A stretch of 8,319 nucleotides of DNA from an uncultured Clostridia bacterium (GCA_937889655.1 CALBZG010000147.1:1-8319); one strand, 5' to 3'; positions 1-5,649 are shown, counted from the stretch's first letter. Numbers and translations are program-made. Notes: generated from the letters alone by a model not told the origin.

Positions 1-962
1 AGACTGGATTAGAGACCAGCCTCCAAAAGTCGGGTTACGGAAACTGCTACTGGTTCCCCGGTCCGGATTTTGCGGGTAAAAAAGAGGTGCTAGTCCGGGT
101 CAAAAGTATAGATGGGACACTGTATGTCTGCGATGCTGTTCCTGTTACCGTGTCCGGAATTCCTAAGATAATTTTGCAGGGCGCGGGACCGGGACAAATT
201 ATTACTAAATCAACGGATTTGAAGTATGCCGTAAAATTTAACGTTTTGAGCAATGTCGATTTAAAGCGTGTCAAATACTCCATCACGAATATAGAAGACG
301 GCAGACAAAAAGTATTGGCGGATATTAACGAAGGAACCTTCGAATTTAGTTATATTCCGGATCTGGAAGATTCGGGTCAATGGCAAGTATCCGCCACGGG
401 AACCTATGGAACAGGGATGGTTTTGAGTACGGAAAAAGTGCCGGTGACGATTTATACCGGCAAGACTTACGGGCCCAAGCCAATAATAGAAAAGGGATTG
501 TTCATGGCCATGGCATCTTCTCTTGCAAAAGATGACTGGATGAAATCCGGCATGTCTGCAGCTTTACAGACAGCCCAGTCTATCCTGGAGACTGGATGGG
601 GGCAAAGCGTACCTGTAGATAAATATAATGGCCTGTTTTCTTATAATTTGTTTGGCATCAAAGGCTTTGGCCCGGCGGGTTCCGTCATTTCAAACACCTG
701 GGAAGAATACAACGGCGTAGCATATCGTACTGACGCCAGATTCAGAGCATACAATAATGTTGCAGAAAGCTGGGAAGATCATAACAAACTACTTATGACA
801 AAAGAAAGGTATTCAAATTACAGAGACGTCATGTTTGACAGCACTTTAGGTGCTTGGGCTTTGAAAAGGGCCGGCTATGCCACTGATTCCCAATATCCTA
901 TAAAACTGATCCGGATAATCAGGCAGTATGATCTGGATGTTTTGGATCGAATAGCGATATAA
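1..962 (+). CDS. Cell-wall endo-beta-N-acetylglucosaminidase, 5'-truncated by the window edge
   Basis: The frame is open from the first complete codon at base 3 to the TAA at 960-962 (319 residues visible), so the gene begins outside the window; the GTG at 87 is internal. The last ~160 residues look like a glucosaminidase (PF01832-type) domain: SILETGWGQS carries the expected catalytic Glu (codon 588-590), followed by the family-typical NLFGIKG and a C-terminal GYATDSQYPIKLIRII segment. Such enzymes cut the glycan strand of peptidoglycan outside the membrane. The upstream ~150 residues are beta-rich and resemble Y_Y_Y/Ig-like adhesion modules (GYGNCYWFPGPDFAGKKEV, then a second module ending VPVTIYTG); these probably anchor or space the enzyme. 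Any signal peptide would lie off the left edge. The domain call is strong; the cellular role (separation, autolysis, sporulation or phage lysis) is not determined. The next gene starts 34 bp downstream on the same strand. Confidence 0.88.
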   Translation, partial: TGLETSLQKSGYGNCYWFPGPDFAGKKEVLVRVKSIDGTLYVCDAVPVTVSGIPKIILQGAGPGQIITKSTDLKYAVKFNVLSNVDLKRVKYSITNIEDGRQKVLADINEGTFEFSYIPDLEDSGQWQVSATGTYGTGMVLSTEKVPVTIYTGKTYGPKPIIEKGLFMAMASSLAKDDWMKSGMSAALQTAQSILETGWGQSVPVDKYNGLFSYNLFGIKGFGPAGSVISNTWEEYNGVAYRTDARFRAYNNVAESWEDHNKLLMTKERYSNYRDVMFDSTLGAWALKRAGYATDSQYPIKLIRIIRQYDLDVLDRIAI

Positions 963-996
963 ATTGAATTGGACATTTATAAAACAAGGAGGCGAC

Positions 997-1644
997 ATGA
1001 GAATGTTTTTTGAAGACAGGAAAGATGCAGGAACCAGGTTGGCGGAAATTCTGCTGAAATATAGAGACGAAGATGTTATTATTTTCGCGCTGCCAAGGGG
1101 CGGCGTTGTCTTAGGAGCTGAAATTGCGGCCAAACTCCATGTTCCTCTTGATCTTGTTATAACAAAAAAAATAGGTCATCCGGGAAATCCGGAATATGCA
1201 ATTTGCGCAGTAGGTGAAACCAGCCCTCCGGTCTGCAATCAAAGAGAACTGGAACATGTTGACCAGAAATGGTTTGAGTCTGAAGTCCAGCGAGTAAGAA
1301 CAGAGATCCGTAGACGTAAGGAAATGTATCGTTCAAGCGGCAAGGATAAAATGCTGGAAGGGAAAACGGCAATATTGGTAGACGATGGTATTGCAACGGG
1401 ATTCACTATGATGGCCGCGATTTACGAGATCAAAGCCAGAAATCCTAAAAAAATAGTCGTAGCAGTTCCGGTAACGCCATTGGATACAGCTCAGGAACTA
1501 CAAGCATTAGATGTTGAACTGGCAGTATTATCTGTTGAAGAGAATTATCTTGGAGCGGTGGGAGCTTATTATAGGCATTTTTATCAGGTCGAAGATGAAG
1601 AAGTCATGACGTTATTAAATAGTATGGATAGATATGAGCCGTAA
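997..1644 (+). CDS. Phosphoribosyltransferase-family protein (COG1926 type)
   Basis: 215 residues from ATG 997. AAGGAGG at 986-992 lies only 4 nt before this ATG but 10 nt before an in-frame ATG at 1003, so the two-residue-shorter form is equally possible; a longer reading from TTG 964 lacks a ribosome-binding site. The fold is type I PRTase: the PRPP-binding loop is ILVDDGIATGFTM (residues ~126-138, with Phe where Ala is common), preceded by LPRGGVVLGAEIA (32-44) and KKIGHPGNPEYAICAVGE (57-74), which together are characteristic of COG1926 proteins. Members are expected to bind PRPP, but the acceptor substrate of this family is not established, so no reaction is assigned. It is cytoplasmic, with no signal peptide or membrane segment. 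The 34-bp gap after the glucosaminidase gene contains no clear promoter, so the two may be cotranscribed, although no functional link is obvious. Confidence 0.87.
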   Translation: MRMFFEDRKDAGTRLAEILLKYRDEDVIIFALPRGGVVLGAEIAAKLHVPLDLVITKKIGHPGNPEYAICAVGETSPPVCNQRELEHVDQKWFESEVQRVRTEIRRRKEMYRSSGKDKMLEGKTAILVDDGIATGFTMMAAIYEIKARNPKKIVVAVPVTPLDTAQELQALDVELAVLSVEENYLGAVGAYYRHFYQVEDEEVMTLLNSMDRYEP

Positions 1645-1694
1645 CATATGCGATATAGCATTATCTGGTAATTAAAAATATTCTGAAAAATATA

Positions 1695-1723
1695 TTGACA
1701 AAAGGATTTTCAAGTTGTATTAT
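1695..1723 (+). promoter_or_regulatory. Strong sigma-A promoter for the intergenic RNA
   Basis: A perfect -35 TTGACA (1695-1700), a 17-bp spacer and -10 TATTAT (1718-1723, five of six consensus bases) are seen directly. The expected start is near 1730. It lies 50 bp past the phosphoribosyltransferase stop and ~410 bp before the next protein gene, so it most simply drives the structured RNA at ~1730-2045. Confidence 0.75.
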
Positions 1724-1729
1724 AAATTT

Positions 1730-2045
1730 ACTTAAAGAAAAGGGAAACCTGAGTACGTAAGTCGCTCCGAAGAACCGTTAGCAGCGATTGGAATTCTTTA
1801 CTCGAAAGAGAAAGAAAAAAAGATCAAAGCGAAAACTGAAATCAAGGATAATGGTCGTAAGATCACAACTTGAGAAAAGAATAAATGGTTGACTTGAGAC
1901 AATGATAAAAATATCTGAATGATAAAGTATCAGATGATCAGGTTAGGAGTAGTCAAGAAAGGAGGACGTACGCCATTGTGGTACACCTCACGAAAAGGGT
2001 AGGCAGATTTCTCCGGAAATTGGAAGCCTGCCCCTTTTCATTTTT
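1730..2045 (+). ncRNA. Candidate structured non-coding RNA between promoter and terminator
   Basis: About 315 nt are bracketed by a near-consensus promoter and a strong terminator and hold no convincing ORF. Helices found by eye: TCGCT/AGCGA (1762-1766/1783-1787); TCAAG/CTTGA (1842-1846/1869-1873) enclosing TGGTC/GATCA (1852-1856/1861-1865) capped by a GNRA-type GTAA loop; ATCTGA/TCAGAT (1913-1918/1930-1935); GAGG-GTA-CCA/TGG-TAC-CCTC (1962-1989). Long-range complements also exist: AACCTGA 1746-1752 with TCAGGTT 1938-1944 (7 bp), GTACGT 1753-1758 with ACGTAC 1966-1971, and TTGACT 1889-1894 with AGTCAA 1951-1956. Some of these cross, so a pseudoknot or switching is possible. It does not show tmRNA, SRP, RNase P, T-box or TPP signatures that I could find. 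It sits upstream of a ribosome-factor homologue, an arrangement like raiA-motif RNAs; that identity is a guess. It could instead be an attenuator leader for the downstream gene. Ends are approximate. Confidence 0.6.
1992..2045 (+). terminator. Intrinsic terminator with UNCG-capped hairpin
   Basis: GAAAAGGG (1992-1999) pairs with CCCTTTTC (2032-2039), AGGC (2001-2004) with GCCT (2026-2029), and ATTTC (2007-2011) with GAAAT (2016-2020). The loop is TCCG closed by C-G, an extra-stable cUNCGg tetraloop. The stem is followed by CA and five T residues. The bipartite stem and A-rich 5' flank are typical of intrinsic terminators. It ends the RNA started at ~1730 unless antitermination occurs. Confidence 0.8.
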
Positions 2046-2049
2046 GACG

Positions 2050-2078
2050 TTTACAAAACCAAGTAGTTGGTATATATA
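2050..2078 (+). promoter_or_regulatory. Probable sigma-A promoter of the baeRF3-macro operon
   Basis: TTTACA (2050-2055), a 17-bp spacer and TATATA (2073-2078) precede the baeRF3 start by about 55 bp. The match is good at -35 and moderate at -10. It follows directly after the terminator, giving the operon an independent start. The spacer contains a small inverted repeat, ACCAA/TTGGT (2058-2062/2067-2071). Confidence 0.55.
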
Positions 2079-2095
2079 AAATAACTTGTTATTTT
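2078..2095 (+). promoter_or_regulatory. Candidate operator palindrome at the baeRF3 start site
   Basis: AAAATAAC-TT-GTTATTTT is an 8-2-8 perfect inverted repeat starting at the last base of the proposed -10 box and covering the expected transcription start near 2085. The position suits repressor binding; a 2-nt loop makes an RNA hairpin of the full repeat less likely. No regulator is identifiable from this window. Confidence 0.45.
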
Positions 2096-2134
2096 CTGCG
2101 TTAATATATCTAAATATCAGTCAGGAGGGATATC

Positions 2135-3283
2135 ATGAAATATGAACTTGTGAAAGACTTTCCAAATTCGATTATATTCGAAGAGCAAGGACCATGCATA
2201 TCGCTATATCAGACAACCTATCGACATTCACCGGATAGTCAACAGAATATGATCATGTTTAAAAATCTGCTGCAGAAGGTCGAAGATGAACTTGGATCTA
2301 AGTACAGAAAAGCAGATGTCTTAGCGATGATGGAAGCTTTATATGAATTAAAAAGCGACAAAGGCTTTTGGGAAAATTCTCTGGATAGTGTGGCTGTATT
2401 GGCCAACCCGGACCGTTGCATCGTATACAAACTAGTAACACCAGTCCAAAATCTTGCGATCGTGGCAGACAGTTTTCATATCAAACCGCTTATCCGAGCG
2501 TTTCAGACTGCAGACCAATACCATGTTCTGAGTTTAAACGGAAGTGTTTTTTCATTGTATGAAGGGAATAAATATGGCTTGAAAGAGATCGAAATGGATC
2601 CTGAAATATCAAAAAACATAAAAGATATTCTTGGGCACGAACACACCGGAGGCTTCTTAAGCCACTCGCCATATAAAGGTGAAGGTGGGAATCCAATGTA
2701 TCATGGTCAAGGCGCTAAAAAGGATGAAGTGGATCTTGACATGGAAAAATACTTCAGATATGTTGACAAGACCATAACAAAAAATTATTCACAACATTGC
2801 AAACTGCCTATGGTACTGGTCGCTTTAGCTGAACATCAGGGATTGTTTAGAAAAATCAGCGACAATCCTTATCTTCTTGAAGAAGGCATTAAATCATACA
2901 GCGAGTCTCTCACCCTTGATCAGTTGAGAGATCATACCTGGAAATTGATTCAACCTATTTTCGAACAAAAGAACCAGAAGCTTATTGAATCATTTGAAAA
3001 GGCCGCGCTGGATTCTCTGACTTCAGACAATATCACCAAAATCGCTTTAGCCGCTACTGAAAAAAAGATCAAAACACTAATTGTTGAAGCAGATAAAATT
3101 ATTCCAGGCAAGTTCTATGAAGATACCGGGAGACTGGAGTTCGGAAATATCGATGAACCGGAATACGGAGACATGCTTGATAATCTAATTAAGCTTATTC
3201 TTAAGAACAAAGGTGAAATCATTGTATTGCCGAAGGAAACCATGCCGGTGGAAACAGGCGTGGCTGCCATATTTAGATTTTAG
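2135..3283 (+). CDS. Bacterial archaeo-eukaryotic-type release factor homologue (baeRF family 3-like)
   Basis: 382 residues from ATG 2135, with AGGAGG at 2123-2128 giving a standard 6-nt spacing. The order matches bacterial homologues of the aeRF1/Vms1/Pelota superfamily: an N-terminal alpha/beta region with FHIKPLIR near residues 114-121, a central release-factor-like loop HGQGAKKD (190-197) followed by a helix EKYFRYVDKTI, and a C-terminal L7Ae-like alpha/beta region ending in ETGVAAIFRF. In canonical aeRF1 the loop reads HGRGGQ; an ungapped comparison puts GAK where GGQ sits, so the catalytic Gln appears to be missing. Cytoplasmic. These families are predicted, mostly from genomics, to act at ribosomes in rescue, quality control or hibernation rather than normal termination; function here is inference. 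It is first in a same-strand run with the macro-domain gene 35 bp downstream, behind its own promoter and palindrome. Confidence 0.75.
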   Translation: MKYELVKDFPNSIIFEEQGPCISLYQTTYRHSPDSQQNMIMFKNLLQKVEDELGSKYRKADVLAMMEALYELKSDKGFWENSLDSVAVLANPDRCIVYKLVTPVQNLAIVADSFHIKPLIRAFQTADQYHVLSLNGSVFSLYEGNKYGLKEIEMDPEISKNIKDILGHEHTGGFLSHSPYKGEGGNPMYHGQGAKKDEVDLDMEKYFRYVDKTITKNYSQHCKLPMVLVALAEHQGLFRKISDNPYLLEEGIKSYSESLTLDQLRDHTWKLIQPIFEQKNQKLIESFEKAALDSLTSDNITKIALAATEKKIKTLIVEADKIIPGKFYEDTGRLEFGNIDEPEYGDMLDNLIKLILKNKGEIIVLPKETMPVETGVAAIFRF

Positions 3284-3318
3284 AGGATGCGGGACGCTAT
3301 AAAGAAGGAGCTGACAAT

Positions 3319-3831
3319 ATGGGTGTACAAGTGATGAAAGGCGATATAACCAAAATGAAAGTGGATGCCATTGTCAATGCAGCAAACACATCCCTTTTGG
3401 GCGGTGGAGGTGTAGATGGCGCTATTCATAGGGCTGCTGGGCCACAATTACTTGAGGAATGCAGAACTCTGAACGGCTGTAAAACCGGAGAAGCTAAAAT
3501 GACCGGAGGCTACAACTTGCCAGCAAAACATATCATCCATACACCCGGTCCTATTTGGCGAGGCGGAGAAAACAACGAAACCGGTCTTCTGGAAAATAGC
3601 TATAGAAACAGCTTAAAGCTAGCAGATGAAGCGGGCTTAAAAACAGTTGCATTTCCTTCCATAAGCACAGGAATTTATAGTTTCCCATTGGAAAAAGCCG
3701 CAGTTATAGCGATAAATGCAATAACAGAATATTTAAAAACAGCACACAATGTTGAAGAAGTAACGATGGTTTGCTTCGATGACAGGACTAAAGAGGCTTA
3801 TGAAAAAGCTTTGAATGACAAAGAGAGGTAA
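3319..3831 (+). CDS. Macro-domain protein, O-acetyl-ADP-ribose deacetylase / ADP-ribosyl hydrolase type
   Basis: 170 residues, about the usual length of a stand-alone macro domain; GAAGGAG at 3304-3310 precedes the ATG. ADP-ribose-binding elements are visible in order: GDIT (8-11), NAAN (20-23), the GGGGVDGAIH loop (28-37) with the Asp and His typical of MacroD/YmdB-like enzymes, and the phosphate loop PSISTGIYSFP (113-123). Such enzymes hydrolyse O-acetyl-ADP-ribose and remove mono-ADP-ribose from acidic side chains; the exact substrate here is unknown. Cytoplasmic. The family's HTVGP is HTPGP here, a minor variation. It is separated from baeRF3 by 35 bp without a terminator, and its last codons overlap or abut the next gene, so cotranscription is likely. 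Pairing with a ribosome-associated factor fits an ADP-ribose or stress response, but that is inference. Confidence 0.92.
   Translation: MGVQVMKGDITKMKVDAIVNAANTSLLGGGGVDGAIHRAAGPQLLEECRTLNGCKTGEAKMTGGYNLPAKHIIHTPGPIWRGGENNETGLLENSYRNSLKLADEAGLKTVAFPSISTGIYSFPLEKAAVIAINAITEYLKTAHNVEEVTMVCFDDRTKEAYEKALNDKER
3822..3828 (+). promoter_or_regulatory. Ribosome-binding site deciding a TTG start for thiamine pyrophosphokinase
   Basis: AGAGAGG (3822-3828), inside the final codons of the macro gene, lies 10 nt before TTG 3839. No comparable purine run precedes the in-frame ATG at 3815, and the family N-terminus begins at about the TTG (MGICYIVGAG). The site favours the TTG start and translational coupling to the macro stop at 3829-3831. 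Confidence 0.5.
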
Positions 3832-3838
3832 TAAATAC

Positions 3839-4483
3839 TTGGGAATATGCTATATAGTGGGCGCCGGTCACTTTGAAAATGTTAAGATAAATCCTTCATC
3901 CGGTGATTATATTATCGCAGCCGATAAAGGATTTTCTTACTTAAGGGAGATAATGATCAAACCGGACATCGTGATCGGCGATTTTGACTCATTGGATATC
4001 ATCCCGGAAAATGAAAATATTGTGCAGCATCCGATTGAAAAGGATGATACCGATATGATGCTGGCAATTAAAGCCGGTCTCGATCTGGGATATAAAACCT
4101 TTCATATTTACGGCGGTCTTGGCGGAAGGCTGGATCATACTTATGCCAATATTCAAATACTTGTTTATTTATCAATCAAGGGTGCCAGGGGATACCTTCT
4201 GGATGGCGACCATATCGTGACCGCTATAACAAATGAACAAATACTCTTCAGCACAGAGAAAAAAGGTGTTATTTCCGTATTTAGCGCAGGCGATATTGCC
4301 AAGGGGGTCAGTTTGAAGGGACTGAAATATCAATTGGAAAATGCTGTGCTCACAAAGGACATGCCTCTTGGGATCAGTAATGAGTTTATAGATTCGGAAA
4401 GCTGCATTTCTGTTGAAGAAGGAACATTGATCATCATGTGGTCCGATAATAACTTTGAAACTGAGCCTATCATAAGCAGATGA
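3839..4483 (+). CDS. thiN: Thiamine pyrophosphokinase (thiamine diphosphokinase)
   Basis: 214 residues from TTG 3839. The family usually starts with a short strand like ICYIVGAG and then AAD.G, supporting this start; ATG 3815 would add eight residues and overlap the macro gene by 17 nt but has no ribosome-binding site. Motifs in order: AADKGFSYL (27-35), the acidic IGDFDS (46-51), KDDTD (68-72), GGLGGRLDH (92-100) and, near the end, LGISNEF (177-183) followed by a beta-hairpin. The enzyme transfers pyrophosphate from ATP to thiamine, making the cofactor ThDP in the cytoplasm. Length and motifs indicate an intact enzyme. ThiM follows after ~130 bp, making a thiamine-salvage pair. No TPP riboswitch precedes the cluster, so control may come from the baeRF3 promoter or be constitutive. 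Confidence 0.9.
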   Translation: MGICYIVGAGHFENVKINPSSGDYIIAADKGFSYLREIMIKPDIVIGDFDSLDIIPENENIVQHPIEKDDTDMMLAIKAGLDLGYKTFHIYGGLGGRLDHTYANIQILVYLSIKGARGYLLDGDHIVTAITNEQILFSTEKKGVISVFSAGDIAKGVSLKGLKYQLENAVLTKDMPLGISNEFIDSESCISVEEGTLIIMWSDNNFETEPIISR

Positions 4484-4491
4484 TTCTTCCA

Positions 4492-4520
4492 TTGACAGTT
4501 TGATCGTATATCATTAATGT
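4492..4520 (+). promoter_or_regulatory. Weak candidate promoter in front of thiM
   Basis: A perfect TTGACA (4492-4497) lies 8 bp past the thiamine pyrophosphokinase stop, but the hexamer 17 bp downstream, TAATGT (4515-4520), matches the -10 consensus at only three positions. If real, the transcript would carry the hairpin at 4554-4576 in its leader. Confidence 0.28.
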
Positions 4521-4553
4521 GAATTTAGGGAATATTGTTCATCAGCATATCCG

Positions 4554-4579
4554 GGAAACCGCCGAAGGTGGTTTCCTTT
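4554..4579 (+). terminator. Strong hairpin between thiamine pyrophosphokinase and thiM
   Basis: GGAAACCGCC (4554-4563) pairs with GGTGGTTTCC (4567-4576) over ten base pairs, one of them G-U, around a GAA loop, followed by only three T residues and then GTG. It resembles an intrinsic terminator with a poor U-tract, or an RNA-stability or attenuation hairpin. Its 3' side ends 40 nt before the thiM ATG and does not include the ribosome-binding site. Confidence 0.45.
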
Positions 4580-4616
4580 GTGTATCGCAATCAAAATTAA
4601 AGAGGAGATGAAAGAC

Positions 4617-5465
4617 ATGAAAAAAACAGATCATACGCTCGAATTGGATAAAATGATGGCCAATGTGAAAGGGAAGGCTCCGATGATACACTGTATCACG
4701 AACTATGTCACGATAAATGCATGTGCTAACATACTACTGGCCTGCGGGGCTTCTCCCATCATGGCAGATGATGAAAAAGAAGTTGAGGAAATCGTTGCAA
4801 TTTGCAACGGCCTTTGTATCAATATCGGCACTTTGAATAATATGACTATACCCGCCATGTTTCTGGCAGGTCAAAAAGCAAATGAACTGGGTAATCCGGT
4901 AGTGCTTGACCCTGTCGGCGCAGGAGCGTCAGCGCTGCGTACCGAAACAGCTTTAAAATTGTTGGATGAAGTTAAGTTTGCCGCTATTCGAGGGAATATT
5001 TCTGAAATCAAGGCGATTGCGACCGGAACTGCATCAACTAAGGGATTGAAGGCCGATTACAATGACAGGGTCACCCCTGATAATCTGTCAGGTGCGATAT
5101 CGATGGCGAAAAAATTGGCTAAGAAAACTGAAGCTCTGATCATCATAACCGGGGCGATCGACATCATCACCGACGGGACTAAGACCTTCATCGTAAAAAA
5201 TGGACATCCTATGATGTCCTGGATCACCGGCAGCGGATGTATGCTTTCTGCTTTGCTTACTGCTTATATCGCCGCAAATCCCGAGACCCCTCTGGAAGCT
5301 GTTGTAGCGGCGGTATGTGTCATGGGGATCGGAGGGCAGAATGCCTTTAAAAGAATGAGGAAAGAAATTGACGGCAATGCATCCTACAGCAACTATATCA
5401 TCGATTCGGTCTGTCTGCTGGATGGTGTCAACCTCCTTCTTGATGCAGATTATGAAGCAAAATAG
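4617..5465 (+). CDS. thiM: Hydroxyethylthiazole kinase
   Basis: 282 residues from ATG 4617, chosen because GAGGAG (4602-4607) stands 9 nt upstream; in-frame starts at 4578 and 4608 lack correct spacing. The length is normal for the family (about 265-280). Ribokinase-like motifs in order: IHCITNYVTINACAN (24-38) with ASPIMADD (45-52), DPVGAGAS (98-105), IRGNISEI (124-131), ITGAIDIITDG (177-187) and the anion-hole/catalytic GSGCM (205-209, Cys208). It phosphorylates 4-methyl-5-(2-hydroxyethyl)thiazole with ATP, salvaging the thiazole half of thiamine. Cytoplasmic, normally a trimer in the family. With thiamine pyrophosphokinase upstream it suggests salvage of thiamine and its thiazole moiety; ThiD and ThiE, needed to join the halves, are not in the window. 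No TPP-riboswitch sequence is visible between 4484 and 4616, which is notable for a Firmicute thiM. Confidence 0.95.
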   Translation: MKKTDHTLELDKMMANVKGKAPMIHCITNYVTINACANILLACGASPIMADDEKEVEEIVAICNGLCINIGTLNNMTIPAMFLAGQKANELGNPVVLDPVGAGASALRTETALKLLDEVKFAAIRGNISEIKAIATGTASTKGLKADYNDRVTPDNLSGAISMAKKLAKKTEALIIITGAIDIITDGTKTFIVKNGHPMMSWITGSGCMLSALLTAYIAANPETPLEAVVAAVCVMGIGGQNAFKRMRKEIDGNASYSNYIIDSVCLLDGVNLLLDADYEAK

Positions 5466-5466
5466 A

Positions 5467-5545
5467 GCCGTAAAAGGGGTCTCCGGCAGATAATTGAATT
5501 ACCCAAAATTGCTCAACGGCAGCCAAAATTATTTTACTTTACGGC
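5467..5545 (+). repeat. Long-spaced inverted repeat and paired direct repeats before the antiporter promoter
   Basis: GCCGTAAA (5467-5474) is the exact reverse complement of TTTACGGC (5538-5545). The right copy begins at the last base of the proposed -35 box. CCAAAATT occurs twice, at 5503-5510 and 5523-5530, 20 bp apart (about two helical turns). The arrangement could hold regulator sites or form a loop-closing stem ending thiM transcripts. The intervening sequence shows no clear terminator. Confidence 0.4.
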
Positions 5546-5561
5546 ATTGCTGTTATATAAT
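5533..5561 (+). promoter_or_regulatory. Sigma-A promoter of the antiporter gene
   Basis: TTTACT (5533-5538), a 17-bp spacer and a perfect TATAAT (5556-5561) predict a start near 5568 and a leader of about 80 nt. The leader is AT-rich and contains AGTGTA twice (5587-5592 and 5612-5617), each followed by a (G)GAAAATT-like run; I see no recognisable riboswitch in it. Confidence 0.7.
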
Positions 5562-5634
5562 GATGTGGTGAAATTTCTCAGATCATAGTGTAGTTTGGAA
5601 AATTTATAAGTAGTGTACGAAAATTATTTCTGCT

Positions 5635-5642
5635 AAGGAGGG
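5635..5642 (+). promoter_or_regulatory. Ribosome-binding site fixing the TTG start of the antiporter
   Basis: AAGGAGGG (5635-5642) stands 7 nt before TTG 5650. No in-frame ATG occurs before residue 11, which would cut into the N-terminal hydrophobic segment, so the TTG start is well supported. Confidence 0.75.
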
Positions 5643-5649
5643 TGGCGTT

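Noticed and set aside
47..286. Minus-strand ORF opposite the glucosaminidase gene
   Set aside because: It lies wholly opposite a well-supported domain-bearing frame, lacks a ribosome-binding site I can see, and its product resembles nothing.
1730..2045. tmRNA, SRP RNA, RNase P RNA, T-box, cobalamin or c-di-GMP riboswitch identity
   Set aside because: None of the conserved core sequences of these families that I know is visible; for instance there is no T-arm TTCGAATC, no SRP GGAAGCAGC-like loop and no T-box AGGGTGG element.
1978..2079. GTG-started 33-codon frame running through the terminator
   Set aside because: Spacing from AGGAGG is 12 nt, it crosses a strong terminator and the next promoter, and its composition is not protein-like.
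4484..4616. TPP riboswitch ahead of thiM
   Set aside because: The conserved TPP core elements, such as CTGAGA, are absent on the plus strand; only a simple hairpin is present.
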